Shown here: positions 33,087 through 43,089 of the stretch, piece by piece | Layout of the letters: every line of letters starts with the position of its first letter | Numbering within the stretch: the first letter of the stretch is position 1 | Translations under genes and position numbers: made by a program | DNA from: Bradyrhizobium sp. CB1015 | GTDB taxonomy: Bacteria; Pseudomonadota; Alphaproteobacteria; Rhizobiales; Xanthobacteraceae | Assembly: GCF_025200925.1 (NCBI RefSeq) | Contig: NZ_CP104174.1 | Span: 1,860,001-1,924,000 of the forward strand | Direction: 5' to 3' | DNA length: 64,000 nucleotides | The notes under the pieces: model-generated | What the model was told of the DNA's origin: nothing | Database searches by the model: none | Seen by the model: only the letters and a program-made list of their open reading frames with translations

Positions 33087-34452
33087 AGCGCTCGCTCAGC
33101 AGTGCGTAGATGGCGCGTGCGGCCTGGCACTCGCCGCCCTCGGGCCGCGCCGGCTTCGCCGACGGCGTCCAGCCAAAGATGTCGACATGCAGCCAGCTCT
33201 TGGTGTGCTCGACGAAGCGTTGCAGGAACAGGGCGCAGGTGATCGAGCCGGCAAAACCGCCGGACGGTGCATTGGTGATGGTGGCGGTCTTGGAGTCCAG
33301 CCAGGCATCGTAAGGCGGCCACAGCGGCATGCGCCACAACGGATCGTTCTCGTTCATCGCGCAGCGCGCGACGTCGGCAGCCAGTGTCTCATCATTGGTG
33401 TAGAAGGGCGGCAGATCCGGCCCGAGCGCGACGCGGGCCGCGCCGGTCAGCGTGCCGAGGTCGATCAGCAGATCGGGCTCCTCCTCGTCGGCCAGCGCCA
33501 GCGCGTCGGCGAGCACGAGGCGGCCTTCGGCGTCGGTGTTGCCGATCTCGACCGTGATCCCTTTACGGGAGGTGAAGATATCGAGCGGGCGGAAGGCATT
33601 GCCGGCGACGGCGTTCTCCACCGCAGGGATCAGCACGCGCAGCCGCACCTTCAGCTTCGCATCCATCACCATGCGCGCCAGCGCCAGCACGTTGGCGGCG
33701 CCGCCCATGTCCTTCTTCATGATCAGCATGCCGCTCGACGGCTTCAGGTCGAGGCCGCCGGTGTCGAAACAGACGCCCTTGCCGACCAGCGTCACCTTGG
33801 GATGGTCAGGATCGCCCCAGACGATGTCGATCAGCCGCGGCGCGCGGCTGGACGCCATGCCGACGGCGTGGATCAGCGGAAAGCTCTTTGCCAGCTCTTC
33901 GCCGATGGTGCAGGCAAAGCTCGCGTCGAACTCGGCGGCGAGCGCTTGCGCCGCTGCGGCGAGCTCATCCGGGCCCATGTCGTTGGACGGCGTGTTGATG
34001 AGGTCGCGCGCGAGCATCGCCGCACCGGCGATCCGCTCGATCTCGGTCGGATCGACGCCATCAGGCGGCACCAGCCGGACCTCGGGGCGCTCAGCCTTGC
34101 GGTAGCGCGCGAAGCGGTAGGTGCCGAGCGCGAAGGCGAGCGCCGCCAGCCGTGCATCGTGCGGTGCATTGGCAAAGCGATAAGTGCCCGGCGGCAAAAG
34201 GCCGGGCAGGGCGCCGGGCCGAAACAGGTCGCGCGATCTTGCACCCTCTTCCTCGAGCCCGAACAGCACCTGCGCAATGGTGCCGTCGGTCGCGGGCAGG
34301 GCAAGATAGCCGCCCGGCTTGGCGGCAAAGGCGCTGGCGCAAGCGAATTGGCGTTGCGCCGCCGGTAGCGTCTCGGCGACCTGATCCCAGCTCGACTTGG
34401 TGACGAAGGTGATCGGGGTGGCGGTGGATGACGTCTCGAAGACAGAAGGCAT
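33079..34452 (-). CDS. Leucyl aminopeptidase family (M17) metallopeptidase
   Basis: 457-residue cytoplasmic aminopeptidase. The dinuclear metal ligands are all present: Lys225 and Asp230 (GKGVCFDTGGLDLKPS), Asp248 (MKKDMGG), and Asp307/Glu309 in the NTDAEGRLVLADAL signature. The N-terminal macrodomain-like part (1-150) is less conserved than in PepA. It releases N-terminal amino acids from short peptides. It is upstream of the NlpC/P60 gene and overlaps it, suggesting joint turnover of cell-wall or imported peptides. ATG 34452 was kept; the sequence MPSVFETSSTATPITFVTKSSW fits the family start. Confidence 0.92.
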   Translation of the reverse strand: MPSVFETSSTATPITFVTKSSWDQVAETLPAAQRQFACASAFAAKPGGYLALPATDGTIAQVLFGLEEEGARSRDLFRPGALPGLLPPGTYRFANAPHDARLAALAFALGTYRFARYRKAERPEVRLVPPDGVDPTEIERIAGAAMLARDLINTPSNDMGPDELAAAAQALAAEFDASFACTIGEELAKSFPLIHAVGMASSRAPRLIDIVWGDPDHPKVTLVGKGVCFDTGGLDLKPSSGMLIMKKDMGGAANVLALARMVMDAKLKVRLRVLIPAVENAVAGNAFRPLDIFTSRKGITVEIGNTDAEGRLVLADALALADEEEPDLLIDLGTLTGAARVALGPDLPPFYTNDETLAADVARCAMNENDPLWRMPLWPPYDAWLDSKTATITNAPSGGFAGSITCALFLQRFVEHTKSWLHVDIFGWTPSAKPARPEGGECQAARAIYALLSERYA

Positions 34453-34650
34453 TGGCGGGTCCGGATCGTCAGTTCAGGCGAGTCATGCGACCGGACGAGA
34501 CTTCGCAGAGTTTGGCCGCCGCTGCAATCGGCTTTGCCGCCACCGTTCGGCGAGCCGCTACTCGCCGCAAGGGGGGCATGGTAGGTTCCGGCAACGGTCG
34601 CCGGAATGAAATCGCGGGCGGTCGACGACGAAGCGCCGGGAGGAAATGCG

Positions 34651-34854
34651 ATGGAATTCGTGTGGAGCGTGGTTACGTTCATCGGCCAGGCCGTCGAGGT
34701 GATCTTCGGTTATGTCGAGCACCACCATTGGATCTTCGCGTTCCTTGCCGGCGGTTACGTCTTTTATCTCCACGACCGCTCCGTCCACGCGCGCTTCGAT
34801 GCGCTCGACAAGCGCGTCGACGAGATCCGCAAGCGGCTTGCCATCGAATATTGA
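34651..34854 (+). CDS. Small predicted membrane protein (67 aa)
   Basis: 67 residues from ATG 34651 with GGGAGG at 34639-34644. MEFVWSVVTFIGQAVEVIFGYVEHHHWIFAFLAGGYVFYLHDRS has a membrane-active first half, then a charged helix (ARFDALDKRVDEIRKRLAIEY) that could form a coiled coil. A run of three histidines separates the hydrophobic parts. I do not recognise a characterised family. It lies in a 670-base stretch between the divergent aminopeptidase and a metallophosphoesterase, in the direction of the latter. The strong ribosome site and codon use like its neighbours argue that it is real. Confidence 0.7.
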   Translation: MEFVWSVVTFIGQAVEVIFGYVEHHHWIFAFLAGGYVFYLHDRSVHARFDALDKRVDEIRKRLAIEY

Positions 34855-35121
34855 CCGGGCGAGACGAAACCGTCTCGAACAAATCTCGCATCTCACGCCG
34901 AGAGCTGCCGTTCGCAACGCCGCGGCCGTGGGGCTTTACTAGCGCTTTGGTTGTGGCATTATCAGCGAACATTTTAGATTGTGCCGCTCGCTCTGCGTGA
35001 CCCCGAACGCAGACACGCAGCAGCACGCGGTCGGTGCCTGCCCAGGGTGGGTCGAATCGGTTCGTCGAAGCATTTTTTCTTATTGTTTGGGCGGCGCAGC
35101 ATTGCAGATGAGCGGCGCAAA

Positions 35122-36642
35122 ATGGATAGATCGTTCGTTGTTGCGCAGATTTCCGACCTGCATCTGGACGGGTCGGGCCGGTTGCTTCCGGCCATCGAGA
35201 CGCTCAGGGCCGCGATTTGCGAGAAGATGGCGGATGTCGCGAATGTTCCCGATCGCATCCTGCTGATCACGGGCGATCTGGTGGACGACCCGACGCCGCG
35301 CGCGCTCGACGAGGCGCTCGCCGTCATCGCATCCTTTCGGCAGACCGGGCTGTTCACCGACATCCAGGCCGTGGCCGGCAATCACGACGTCAAGCGGCCG
35401 AGCCAGCGTGCGGGCCGTCATGACGCCTACGATTACCTGCACCTGCCGCGGATCGCGAAGAGTGTGTACTACCGCCAGGCGGGCCTCGACCTGATGCTGC
35501 TCGATTCCAATCGCGCAAGCCTGATGGCGCTCGCGAGCGGCAAGATCGACCAGAGCGCTTACAAGGCGACGGTGGCAGATTCCGCCCGGCTGAGCGCCGA
35601 GCTCGCGGGCAGCATCGGTTCTGCCGGGCGCGCCGACTATGCCGAGCCCGCGGACAACCTGGTCCGCGTGCTGGCCCTGCACCATCATCTGCTGCCCCAG
35701 GCGACCGGGGAAGGAAAGCGCTTTCTCGGCGTGCCCGACGAACCGCTGATGTATCTCGCCGCACCCGCGACCTTCCTCGAGGCCGCCACCTCGCTCAACG
35801 TCGATCTGGTTCTGCACGGTCATCGCCATGTCGAGGGGCTGACGCGCTATTCCATCCCCGATCCGCGTGCAACGTCGAGCGAGAGCGGTGAGGCGTTCTG
35901 GCGCACGATCTACGTGCTTTCCTGTCCGTCCTCGACCGGGCAAGCCGGCGACGATGCCGGCTTCAACCTCGTCCATTTCGGCCCCGCGTCCCATGCCGGC
36001 CGCACGGTGCACCGCTTCGCGATCACCCGCTATTCGAGGCTCCGCAACGATACGGCCTTCAGGCCGCTCGATTCCAACCTGCCGGGCGGCGTCATCAGGC
36101 TGCCGGCGGGGCGCGACTTTTCCCGTGATCCGGCCGTCCAGTCGGCGATCGAGGCCGCCTCATCCGGCGCGCTGAAAGGCGACCAAGTCGCGGCGATCGT
36201 CCGCCGGCTGTTCATGCGTGGCAGCTTTTACGATGAGGCGGAGCCGAACTGGGCGAGCGCGCTCTACACCTACGTCGTCTCGGCCCATGCCTGGGCGAAG
36301 CTCGAGCGCAAGGCTGCGAGATCCGGCCTCGGGTTCGACATCGACGTGCTCGCCGCGGTGACAACGCTGCTCGGCCGATTGATCGAGCAATCCGCCGGGG
36401 TGCTCGGCATCGATCGCGCTCAGCTCGATGAGCTCTATGCGAGAGGCCTGATCAACCGTCACGACTTCCTGCGCCAGGTGCCGCGGCTGCCTTGCGAGGG
36501 TGTCGACGTTCGGCGGCGGGCGCGGCAGAGGCTGCGATTGCTGCGGGACCTGGACCTGCAGGTGAAGGCGCTCGGCCTCGATCTCGGCCTCGGCGGGCAA
36601 GCGCCGCAACAACCGGTGGCGCGAGTGGAGCACGTCGGATAG
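35122..36642 (+). CDS. Calcineurin-like metallophosphoesterase
   Basis: 506 residues. The metallophosphoesterase core has the motifs in order: QISDLHLD (Asp12, His14), LITGDLVDD (Asp52), AGNHD (Asn87-His88-Asp89) and LHGHRHVEGL near residue 231, all metal ligands. GDLVDDPTPRALDEALAVI is 3',5'-cyclic-nucleotide-phosphodiesterase-like, but substrate cannot be read. A C-terminal region of about 200 residues (from 300 on) has no motif I recognise. The frame is open upstream to 34981; ATG 35122 is chosen because the fold starts there. No signal peptide. Single gene by spacing; the neighbour is a 67-residue membrane protein 267 bases upstream. Confidence 0.85.
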   Translation: MDRSFVVAQISDLHLDGSGRLLPAIETLRAAICEKMADVANVPDRILLITGDLVDDPTPRALDEALAVIASFRQTGLFTDIQAVAGNHDVKRPSQRAGRHDAYDYLHLPRIAKSVYYRQAGLDLMLLDSNRASLMALASGKIDQSAYKATVADSARLSAELAGSIGSAGRADYAEPADNLVRVLALHHHLLPQATGEGKRFLGVPDEPLMYLAAPATFLEAATSLNVDLVLHGHRHVEGLTRYSIPDPRATSSESGEAFWRTIYVLSCPSSTGQAGDDAGFNLVHFGPASHAGRTVHRFAITRYSRLRNDTAFRPLDSNLPGGVIRLPAGRDFSRDPAVQSAIEAASSGALKGDQVAAIVRRLFMRGSFYDEAEPNWASALYTYVVSAHAWAKLERKAARSGLGFDIDVLAAVTTLLGRLIEQSAGVLGIDRAQLDELYARGLINRHDFLRQVPRLPCEGVDVRRRARQRLRLLRDLDLQVKALGLDLGLGGQAPQQPVARVEHVG

Positions 36643-36647
36643 CGCCG

Positions 36648-36662
36648 TTAACCGGCCGTTAG
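36648..36662. promoter_or_regulatory. CtrA-like site upstream of tadD
   Basis: TTAA-CCGGCCG-TTAG matches the TTAA-N7-TTAA CtrA consensus at seven of eight positions, about 60 bases before the tadD ATG. A further TTAACA lies three bases downstream. Two related sites occur upstream of other tad genes (47698, 48376). Confidence 0.45.
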
Positions 36663-36722
36663 GGTTAACATTCTATTGCTGACGCGTTCGGCTCGATCGA
36701 GCAGCTCGAGAGTCAAAGCGTC

Positions 36723-37550
36723 ATGCGTCAACGGATCAGGCTTACCCGGCTACTTGCTTCCACGTCGCTGGTCGCGACGGTGGCGATGGGCCTCGGCGGC
36801 TGCACGGCCATGTCGAAACTCTCCGAGGTGACGGGCTCGGTCGGCCCCCGGGCGGACGCGGCCTCTGCCGATCGCGCGCCCACCGATCCGGCGCGTGCGG
36901 TCGAAGCCTATGGCGAGCGCTACCGCGCCAATCCCCGGGATGCCGACGCCGCACTCGCCTATGGACAGGCCTTGCGCGCCAACGGCCAACGCGCCCAGGC
37001 CGCCGCCGTGCTCGAGCAGGCGACCATCGCCAACCCCGGCAACAAGGCGCTGCTTGCCCAGTACGGCCGCGCACTCGCCGACAACGGCAATTTCCAGCAG
37101 GCCTTCGACGTTCTGTCGAAGGCGCATTCGCCCGACAATCCGGACTGGCGCCTGCTCTCGGTGCAGGGCACCGCGCTGGACCAGATGGGCCGTCATGAGG
37201 AGGCGCGATCCTATTACGCGAGCGCGCTGAAGATCGCACCGGGTGATCCCGGCGTGCTCTCCAACCTCGGCCTGTCCTACATGCTGTCGAAAGAGCTGCC
37301 GAAGGCGGAAGAGGCGCTGCGGCAGGCCTATGCCTCGCCGCGTGCCGGCGCCCGGGTGCGGCAGAACCTCGGCTTGGTCATCGGTCTCCAGGGCCGCTTC
37401 GCGGAAGCGGAGACCATCGTCAAGGCGGACCTGCCGCCGGATCAGGCTGCGGCCAATGTCGCCTATCTCAAGGAAATGCTGAGCCGTAGCGACGCCCCGC
37501 GCGGCGCGCCGAAGCGGACGCCGGTCGCATCGCTGAGCCAGCCCGACTGA
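36723..37550 (+). CDS. tadD: TadD-like TPR pilotin lipoprotein
   Basis: 275 residues. A signal sequence ends in the lipobox LGGC (Cys27). TPR repeats run from about 57 to 230 (AVEAYGERYRANPRDADAALAYGQALRANG; EARSYYASALKIAPGDPGVLSNLG). TadD assists outer-membrane assembly of the Flp-pilus secretin. It is convergent with tadC and part of the Tad locus though on the other strand, so it forms its own transcription unit; the CtrA-like site upstream supports that. Confidence 0.9.
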   Translation: MRQRIRLTRLLASTSLVATVAMGLGGCTAMSKLSEVTGSVGPRADAASADRAPTDPARAVEAYGERYRANPRDADAALAYGQALRANGQRAQAAAVLEQATIANPGNKALLAQYGRALADNGNFQQAFDVLSKAHSPDNPDWRLLSVQGTALDQMGRHEEARSYYASALKIAPGDPGVLSNLGLSYMLSKELPKAEEALRQAYASPRAGARVRQNLGLVIGLQGRFAEAETIVKADLPPDQAAANVAYLKEMLSRSDAPRGAPKRTPVASLSQPD

Positions 37551-37600
37551 TCATCTGACTTCCAGGCCTTAGGTGGCGGACCGTATGGTCCCAGCCCGGC

Positions 37601-38575
37601 TCACTGCATCTCGGTGACCTTGATGGCGGTAGGTCCGAGAATGACCACGAACAGCACCGGCAGGAAAAACAGGATCATCGGCACCGTGAGCTTCGGCGGC
37701 AGAGCGGCCGCCTTCTTCTCGGCCTCGTTCATGCGCATGTCGCGATTCTCCTGCGCCATGACGCGCAAGGAATGGCCGAGCGGGGTGCCGTAACGTTCCG
37801 CCTGCTGCAGCGCCAGACACACCGACTTGACGCCCTCGAGCCCGGTGCGCCGTGCCAGGTTCTCGTAGGCGACCTTGCGATCCTGCAAATAGGACAGCTC
37901 GGCCGTGGTCAGGGTGAACTCCTCCGACAGCGCGATCGACTGTCCCACGATTTCGGTCGCAACTTTCCGGAATGCCATCTCGACCGACATGCCGGATTCG
38001 ATGCAGATCAGGAGCAGGTCGAGCGCGTCGGGAAACGCACGCTTGATCGAGAGCTGGCGCTTGGAGATCGCGTTCCTGAGGAACAGCATCGGCGCCTGGA
38101 GGCCGAGATAGGCTGCGCCGACGCAGATGCCGATCTTGATCGGCAGCGCCTGTTGCATGTTTCCGATCACGAACACGTAGAGGGCCGAGCCGATCAAGAA
38201 CACGATCGGGGCGACCATGCGGGCAAACAGGAAGGTGATATAGGGCGCCTGGCCGCGGTAACCTGCCATGATGAGCTTGTCCCGCGCAGCTTCCTGCGCG
38301 AGCCATTTCGTCAGGTTGAAGTCCTCGACCACCTTGGAGACGAGTTGTTTCGGTGTCTGGCGCAGCGAAACCTTCTCGTTCTTATTGAGACGCTCACGCT
38401 CGCGCTGCCGGATGCGCTCGCGCTCGCTCGCCACCGCCTTCATGCGCTTGGAGAGGCCCTCGCCGGCGAACAACGGCATCACCAGCGTATAGACGGTGGC
38501 GCTCGCGGCGATGGCCGCGAGCAGCATGGTCATGAAACGGACGTCGTGCAGTTTCGAGACGAGGAATTCGATCAT
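37601..38575 (-). CDS. tadC: Tad pilus platform protein TadC
   Basis: 324-residue inner-membrane platform protein (type II secretion F domain) of the Flp pilus. Membrane segments lie at about residues 15-35, 120-165 and 295-317 (LTVPMILFFLPVLFVVILGPTAI). The T2SSF domain contains RAFPDALDLLLICIESGMSVEMAFRKVA. Last gene of the minus-strand cpa/tad operon, nine bases after tadB. Works with TadB and the CpaF ATPase in pilin assembly. Confidence 0.94.
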   Translation of the reverse strand: MIEFLVSKLHDVRFMTMLLAAIAASATVYTLVMPLFAGEGLSKRMKAVASERERIRQRERERLNKNEKVSLRQTPKQLVSKVVEDFNLTKWLAQEAARDKLIMAGYRGQAPYITFLFARMVAPIVFLIGSALYVFVIGNMQQALPIKIGICVGAAYLGLQAPMLFLRNAISKRQLSIKRAFPDALDLLLICIESGMSVEMAFRKVATEIVGQSIALSEEFTLTTAELSYLQDRKVAYENLARRTGLEGVKSVCLALQQAERYGTPLGHSLRVMAQENRDMRMNEAEKKAAALPPKLTVPMILFFLPVLFVVILGPTAIKVTEMQ

Positions 38576-38584
38576 ACGACACCG

Positions 38585-39562
38585 TCAGAAATCGAAGTTG
38601 ATCATCTTCTTCATCACCAGGATGCCGATCGACATCCAAACGACGCAGCCGACCAGCATCAGCTGGCCGGTGGGATGAGTCCAAAGCACCGAGATGTATT
38701 GCGGCGTCGTGAGATAGACCAGGAACATCACGATCGGCGGCAGCGAGCCGATGATGCCGGCCGAGGCCTTGGCTTCCATCGACATCGCCTGGATCTTTTC
38801 CTTCATCTTCTTGCGGTCGCGCAGCACCTTGGAGAGGTTGCCGAGCGCTTCGGAGAGGTTGCCGCCCGACTTCTGCTGGATCGACACTACGATGCCGAAG
38901 AAATTGGCTTCCGGCAGCGGCATGCGCTCGTACAGCCGCGCGCAGGCCTCGCCCAGCGGCATGCCGATCGCCTGCGTCTCGATGATGGCCAGAAACTCGC
39001 TGCGCAGCGGCTCGGGCGCATCGGCAGCCACGACCTTGATCGATTCGAACAAGGGCAGGCCTGCCTTGATGCCGCGGACGATCACGTCGACCGCATCGGG
39101 CAATGCAGCCAGGAACTTGGCTTCGCGGCGCTTCTTCAAAAAGCCGAGTGCCCAGCGCGGCAGGCCGAAGCCGCCGGCAAAGGCAAGACCGGCGGCGCCG
39201 ATCAGGCCGCCGCCCGCGAACAGCGCGGCCGCGAAGAATACGCCCGCCACGACGGCGGACACGATCCAGAATTTCTGCGGCGTCCAGTCGAGCCCGGCCT
39301 GCGACAGGCGGACGCTGAGCGGAGCGCTCTTCTCCTGGGCGCGCCGCGCCTCGAGATCCTTGAGCGTGGACTCGACCTGCTCGCGGCGCGAGCGCTGGGT
39401 CTTCTCCGCCTGCCGGGCCGTGGGCGCTTCGGCGCGCGCGACCGAGGCGCGGCGGCTTTCCGCCTTTCGCTCCCCGGACAGCAGCGGATAGAGAAAGACC
39501 CAGGCGATGCCACCGACCGCTGCGGTGGCGAGGAAGGCGAGGGCGAGGACCTGGATGTTCAT
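38585..39562 (-). CDS. tadB: Tad pilus platform protein TadB
   Basis: 325-residue inner-membrane protein. An N-terminal membrane helix (LALAFLATAAVGGIAWVFLYPLL) is followed by a basic cytoplasmic stretch (REQVESTLKDLEARRAQEK), then the T2SSF domain (LPDAVDVIVRGIKAGLPLFESIKVVA; SIQQKSGGNLSEALGNLSKVLRDRKKMKEKIQAMS) and two C-terminal helices. Partner of TadC. 16 bases after cpaF. Confidence 0.94.
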   Translation of the reverse strand: MNIQVLALAFLATAAVGGIAWVFLYPLLSGERKAESRRASVARAEAPTARQAEKTQRSRREQVESTLKDLEARRAQEKSAPLSVRLSQAGLDWTPQKFWIVSAVVAGVFFAAALFAGGGLIGAAGLAFAGGFGLPRWALGFLKKRREAKFLAALPDAVDVIVRGIKAGLPLFESIKVVAADAPEPLRSEFLAIIETQAIGMPLGEACARLYERMPLPEANFFGIVVSIQQKSGGNLSEALGNLSKVLRDRKKMKEKIQAMSMEAKASAGIIGSLPPIVMFLVYLTTPQYISVLWTHPTGQLMLVGCVVWMSIGILVMKKMINFDF

Positions 39563-39578
39563 GGCGCTGCTGACCTGC

Positions 39579-41048
<1,470 letters not shown>

Positions 41049-41069
41049 TTAACAACTCCATGCGGCGGC

Positions 41070-42338
41070 TTATCTTCCCCGCAACTTCTCAATCAGAGGT
41101 GAAAGCAGGGACGACTTCTGCTTCTTGGTCTCGCTGCGGCCGGTCAGGCGCTGGGCGATCTGCAGGAACATCTCGATCGACTTGTGGTTGGCGGAGATCT
41201 CCGCGATCATCTGGCCGTTGTTGGCCGCCGAGCCGAAGATCTGCGGCTCGAACGGGATCGAGACGACCGGCTGGCTCTCGATCGCCTTGGCGAACTCGGT
41301 GGCGGCGATTTCGGGTCGTTTCGGCACGCCGACCTGGTTCAGGCAGTAGAGCGGCGGCCGGTCGTTGGGACGGGCGGCCTTCAACAGGTCGAACAGGTTC
41401 TTGGTATTGCGCAGATTGGCAAGGTCCGGGGCGGCCACGATCAGGATGTCGTCCGCTCCGATCAAGGCGCGCTTGGTCCAGCCCGACCATTGATGCGGAA
41501 TGTCGAGCACGATGCAGGGCATGGTGGAGCGCAGCGTGTCGAACACGGCGTCGAAAGCGTCGGTGCCGAAATCATAGACCCGGTCGAGCGTCGCAGGCGC
41601 CGCCAGCAGGCTGAGATGGTCGGTGCACTTCGACAGCAGGCGGTCGATGAAGGCGGTATCGACGCGGTCGGGCGAGAACACGGCGTCGGCGATGCCCTGC
41701 GGCGGATCCTGGTTGTAGTCGAGGCCAGCGGTGCCGAAGGCGAGATCGAGATCGGCGACGACGGCATCCATTGCGAGGTCGCGCGCGATCGCCCAGGCGA
41801 CGTTGTGGGAGATGGTCGAAGCTCCGACCCCGCCCTTGGCGCCGACCACGGCGATGATGCGGCCGACCGCCTTGGCTTCCGGGGCCGAGAACAGGTTGCA
41901 GATCGAGCGTACGACGTCGATTGCGCCGACCGGCGCGAGCACGTAATCGCTGACGCCGCGGCGCACGAGCTCGCGGTAGAGCGTGACGTCGTTGATGCGG
42001 CCGATCACGACCACGCGGGTGCCGGCATCGCAGACGGTGGCGAGCTGGTCGAGCCCGCCCAGCAGGTCGTTGCGGCCGTCGCTCTCGAGCACGATCACGT
42101 TCGGCGTGGGGGCCGAGCGGTAGGCTTCGATCGCGGCCGCCATGCCGCCCATCTGGATCTTCAGGTGAGCCTTGCCGAGACGGCGATCCTCGCCGGCCGA
42201 CTGTACCGCGGCGGCCGTCTCCACGGTTTCGCAGAAGGCCTGGACCGAGACGCGCGGCGCGGGCGCAATATGCTCCTCGACCGGCGGAGGAGCTGCTGCC
42301 GGCTGCTCTTCGTGTGTCTGGCGCGCGTAACTGATCAT
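41070..42338 (-). CDS. cpaE: CpaE/TadZ pilus-localisation ATPase
   Basis: 422 residues. The N-terminal half is an atypical receiver-like domain (about 75-170: HLKIQMGGMAAAIEAY, VVVIGRINDVTLYRELVRRGVSDYVLAPV). The ParA/MinD-like domain follows, with the deviant Walker A VVGAKGGVGASTISHN in which the usual C-terminal lysine is Ala. VVADLDLAFGTAGLDYNQDPPQGIADAVFSPDRVD is the conserved switch region. It places the Tad machine at the cell pole. The frame is open far upstream, but ATG 42338 gives the expected protein and overlaps the cpaD stop by four bases. Confidence 0.93.
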   Translation of the reverse strand: MISYARQTHEEQPAAAPPPVEEHIAPAPRVSVQAFCETVETAAAVQSAGEDRRLGKAHLKIQMGGMAAAIEAYRSAPTPNVIVLESDGRNDLLGGLDQLATVCDAGTRVVVIGRINDVTLYRELVRRGVSDYVLAPVGAIDVVRSICNLFSAPEAKAVGRIIAVVGAKGGVGASTISHNVAWAIARDLAMDAVVADLDLAFGTAGLDYNQDPPQGIADAVFSPDRVDTAFIDRLLSKCTDHLSLLAAPATLDRVYDFGTDAFDAVFDTLRSTMPCIVLDIPHQWSGWTKRALIGADDILIVAAPDLANLRNTKNLFDLLKAARPNDRPPLYCLNQVGVPKRPEIAATEFAKAIESQPVVSIPFEPQIFGSAANNGQMIAEISANHKSIEMFLQIAQRLTGRSETKKQKSSLLSPLIEKLRGR

Positions 42339-43069
42339 TTGCCTGTGTCGCTGAGTTTGGCCTTGTCGGCTTCGGGATAGGCGACTGAAGTCGGCACTCC
42401 CTTGCGATACTTCTCGAAGGCGGCAGTGCGCCGTATCGTGTAGGAAGGTGTCTCGGGCCGCGGCTGCTCGAGGTCCGATGGATTGTCGACCATGGCCGCG
42501 AGGTTGCGCTGATAGGCGCAGCCGTAATTGTAATAATCCTTGTTCTCGAACCAGCTCTTGTTCTTCATCGAAGGACCGATGTCGTCCGGCCAGAGGCCGC
42601 AGGGGCCCGCAACCGCGGCGATCTTGGAATAAGTGAGCCGGATCGGCGGCAGGAACCGCTTGTCCTCGGGCTGGTAGGGACGAATGTTGACGCCGCGCGG
42701 CGGAACGCCTGCCCCTGCCAGCATGGCCTGGATCTCGCGCATCGTATCCGCGACCGGACGCGCGTTGGGCGTGCCGGACGGCACGTCGATGCGAATGGCG
42801 CCGGTACCTTCGTGCAACCATGCCGATGCGACGCCCATCACGTCCGCGCGTTGGGCGGCGGTCAACCCGCCGCGGGCATGACCGACGAAGACCACGATCG
42901 AGCGGTTCTGCTCCTCGATCGCGATTGGATGGCGCTGCTTGTAGTCGTCGGGAATAGAGGCGGTAACGACCTCGTTGTGCTGGCAGCCGCCGAGCGCGAG
43001 CGTCAGGCCGACGAGCGCGCCACCGAGGCGGACGGCGCGTTTGCGAAGCTGGGGTGGTCTTATGATCAT
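42335..43069 (-). CDS. cpaD: CpaD outer-membrane pilus lipoprotein
   Basis: 244 residues. Signal peptide RKRAVRLGGALVGLTLALGGC with a lipobox Cys29. Domain features VVFVGHARGGLTAAQRADVMGVASAWL and VAGPCGLWPDDIG with YNYGCAYQRNLAAMVDNPSDLEQPRPE are CpaD-family. It probably pairs with CpaC at the outer membrane. Overlaps cpaE by four bases and is 20 bases after cpaC. Confidence 0.92.
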   Translation of the reverse strand: MIIRPPQLRKRAVRLGGALVGLTLALGGCQHNEVVTASIPDDYKQRHPIAIEEQNRSIVVFVGHARGGLTAAQRADVMGVASAWLHEGTGAIRIDVPSGTPNARPVADTMREIQAMLAGAGVPPRGVNIRPYQPEDKRFLPPIRLTYSKIAAVAGPCGLWPDDIGPSMKNKSWFENKDYYNYGCAYQRNLAAMVDNPSDLEQPRPETPSYTIRRTAAFEKYRKGVPTSVAYPEADKAKLSDTGK

Positions 43070-43089
43070 CGTGAAGTCCCCGTTCCGCC

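Noticed and set aside
37578..37591. GGACC-gtat-GGTCC hairpin between tadD and tadC as a terminator
   Set aside because: Stem of five pairs with no T-run on either side; too weak to call.
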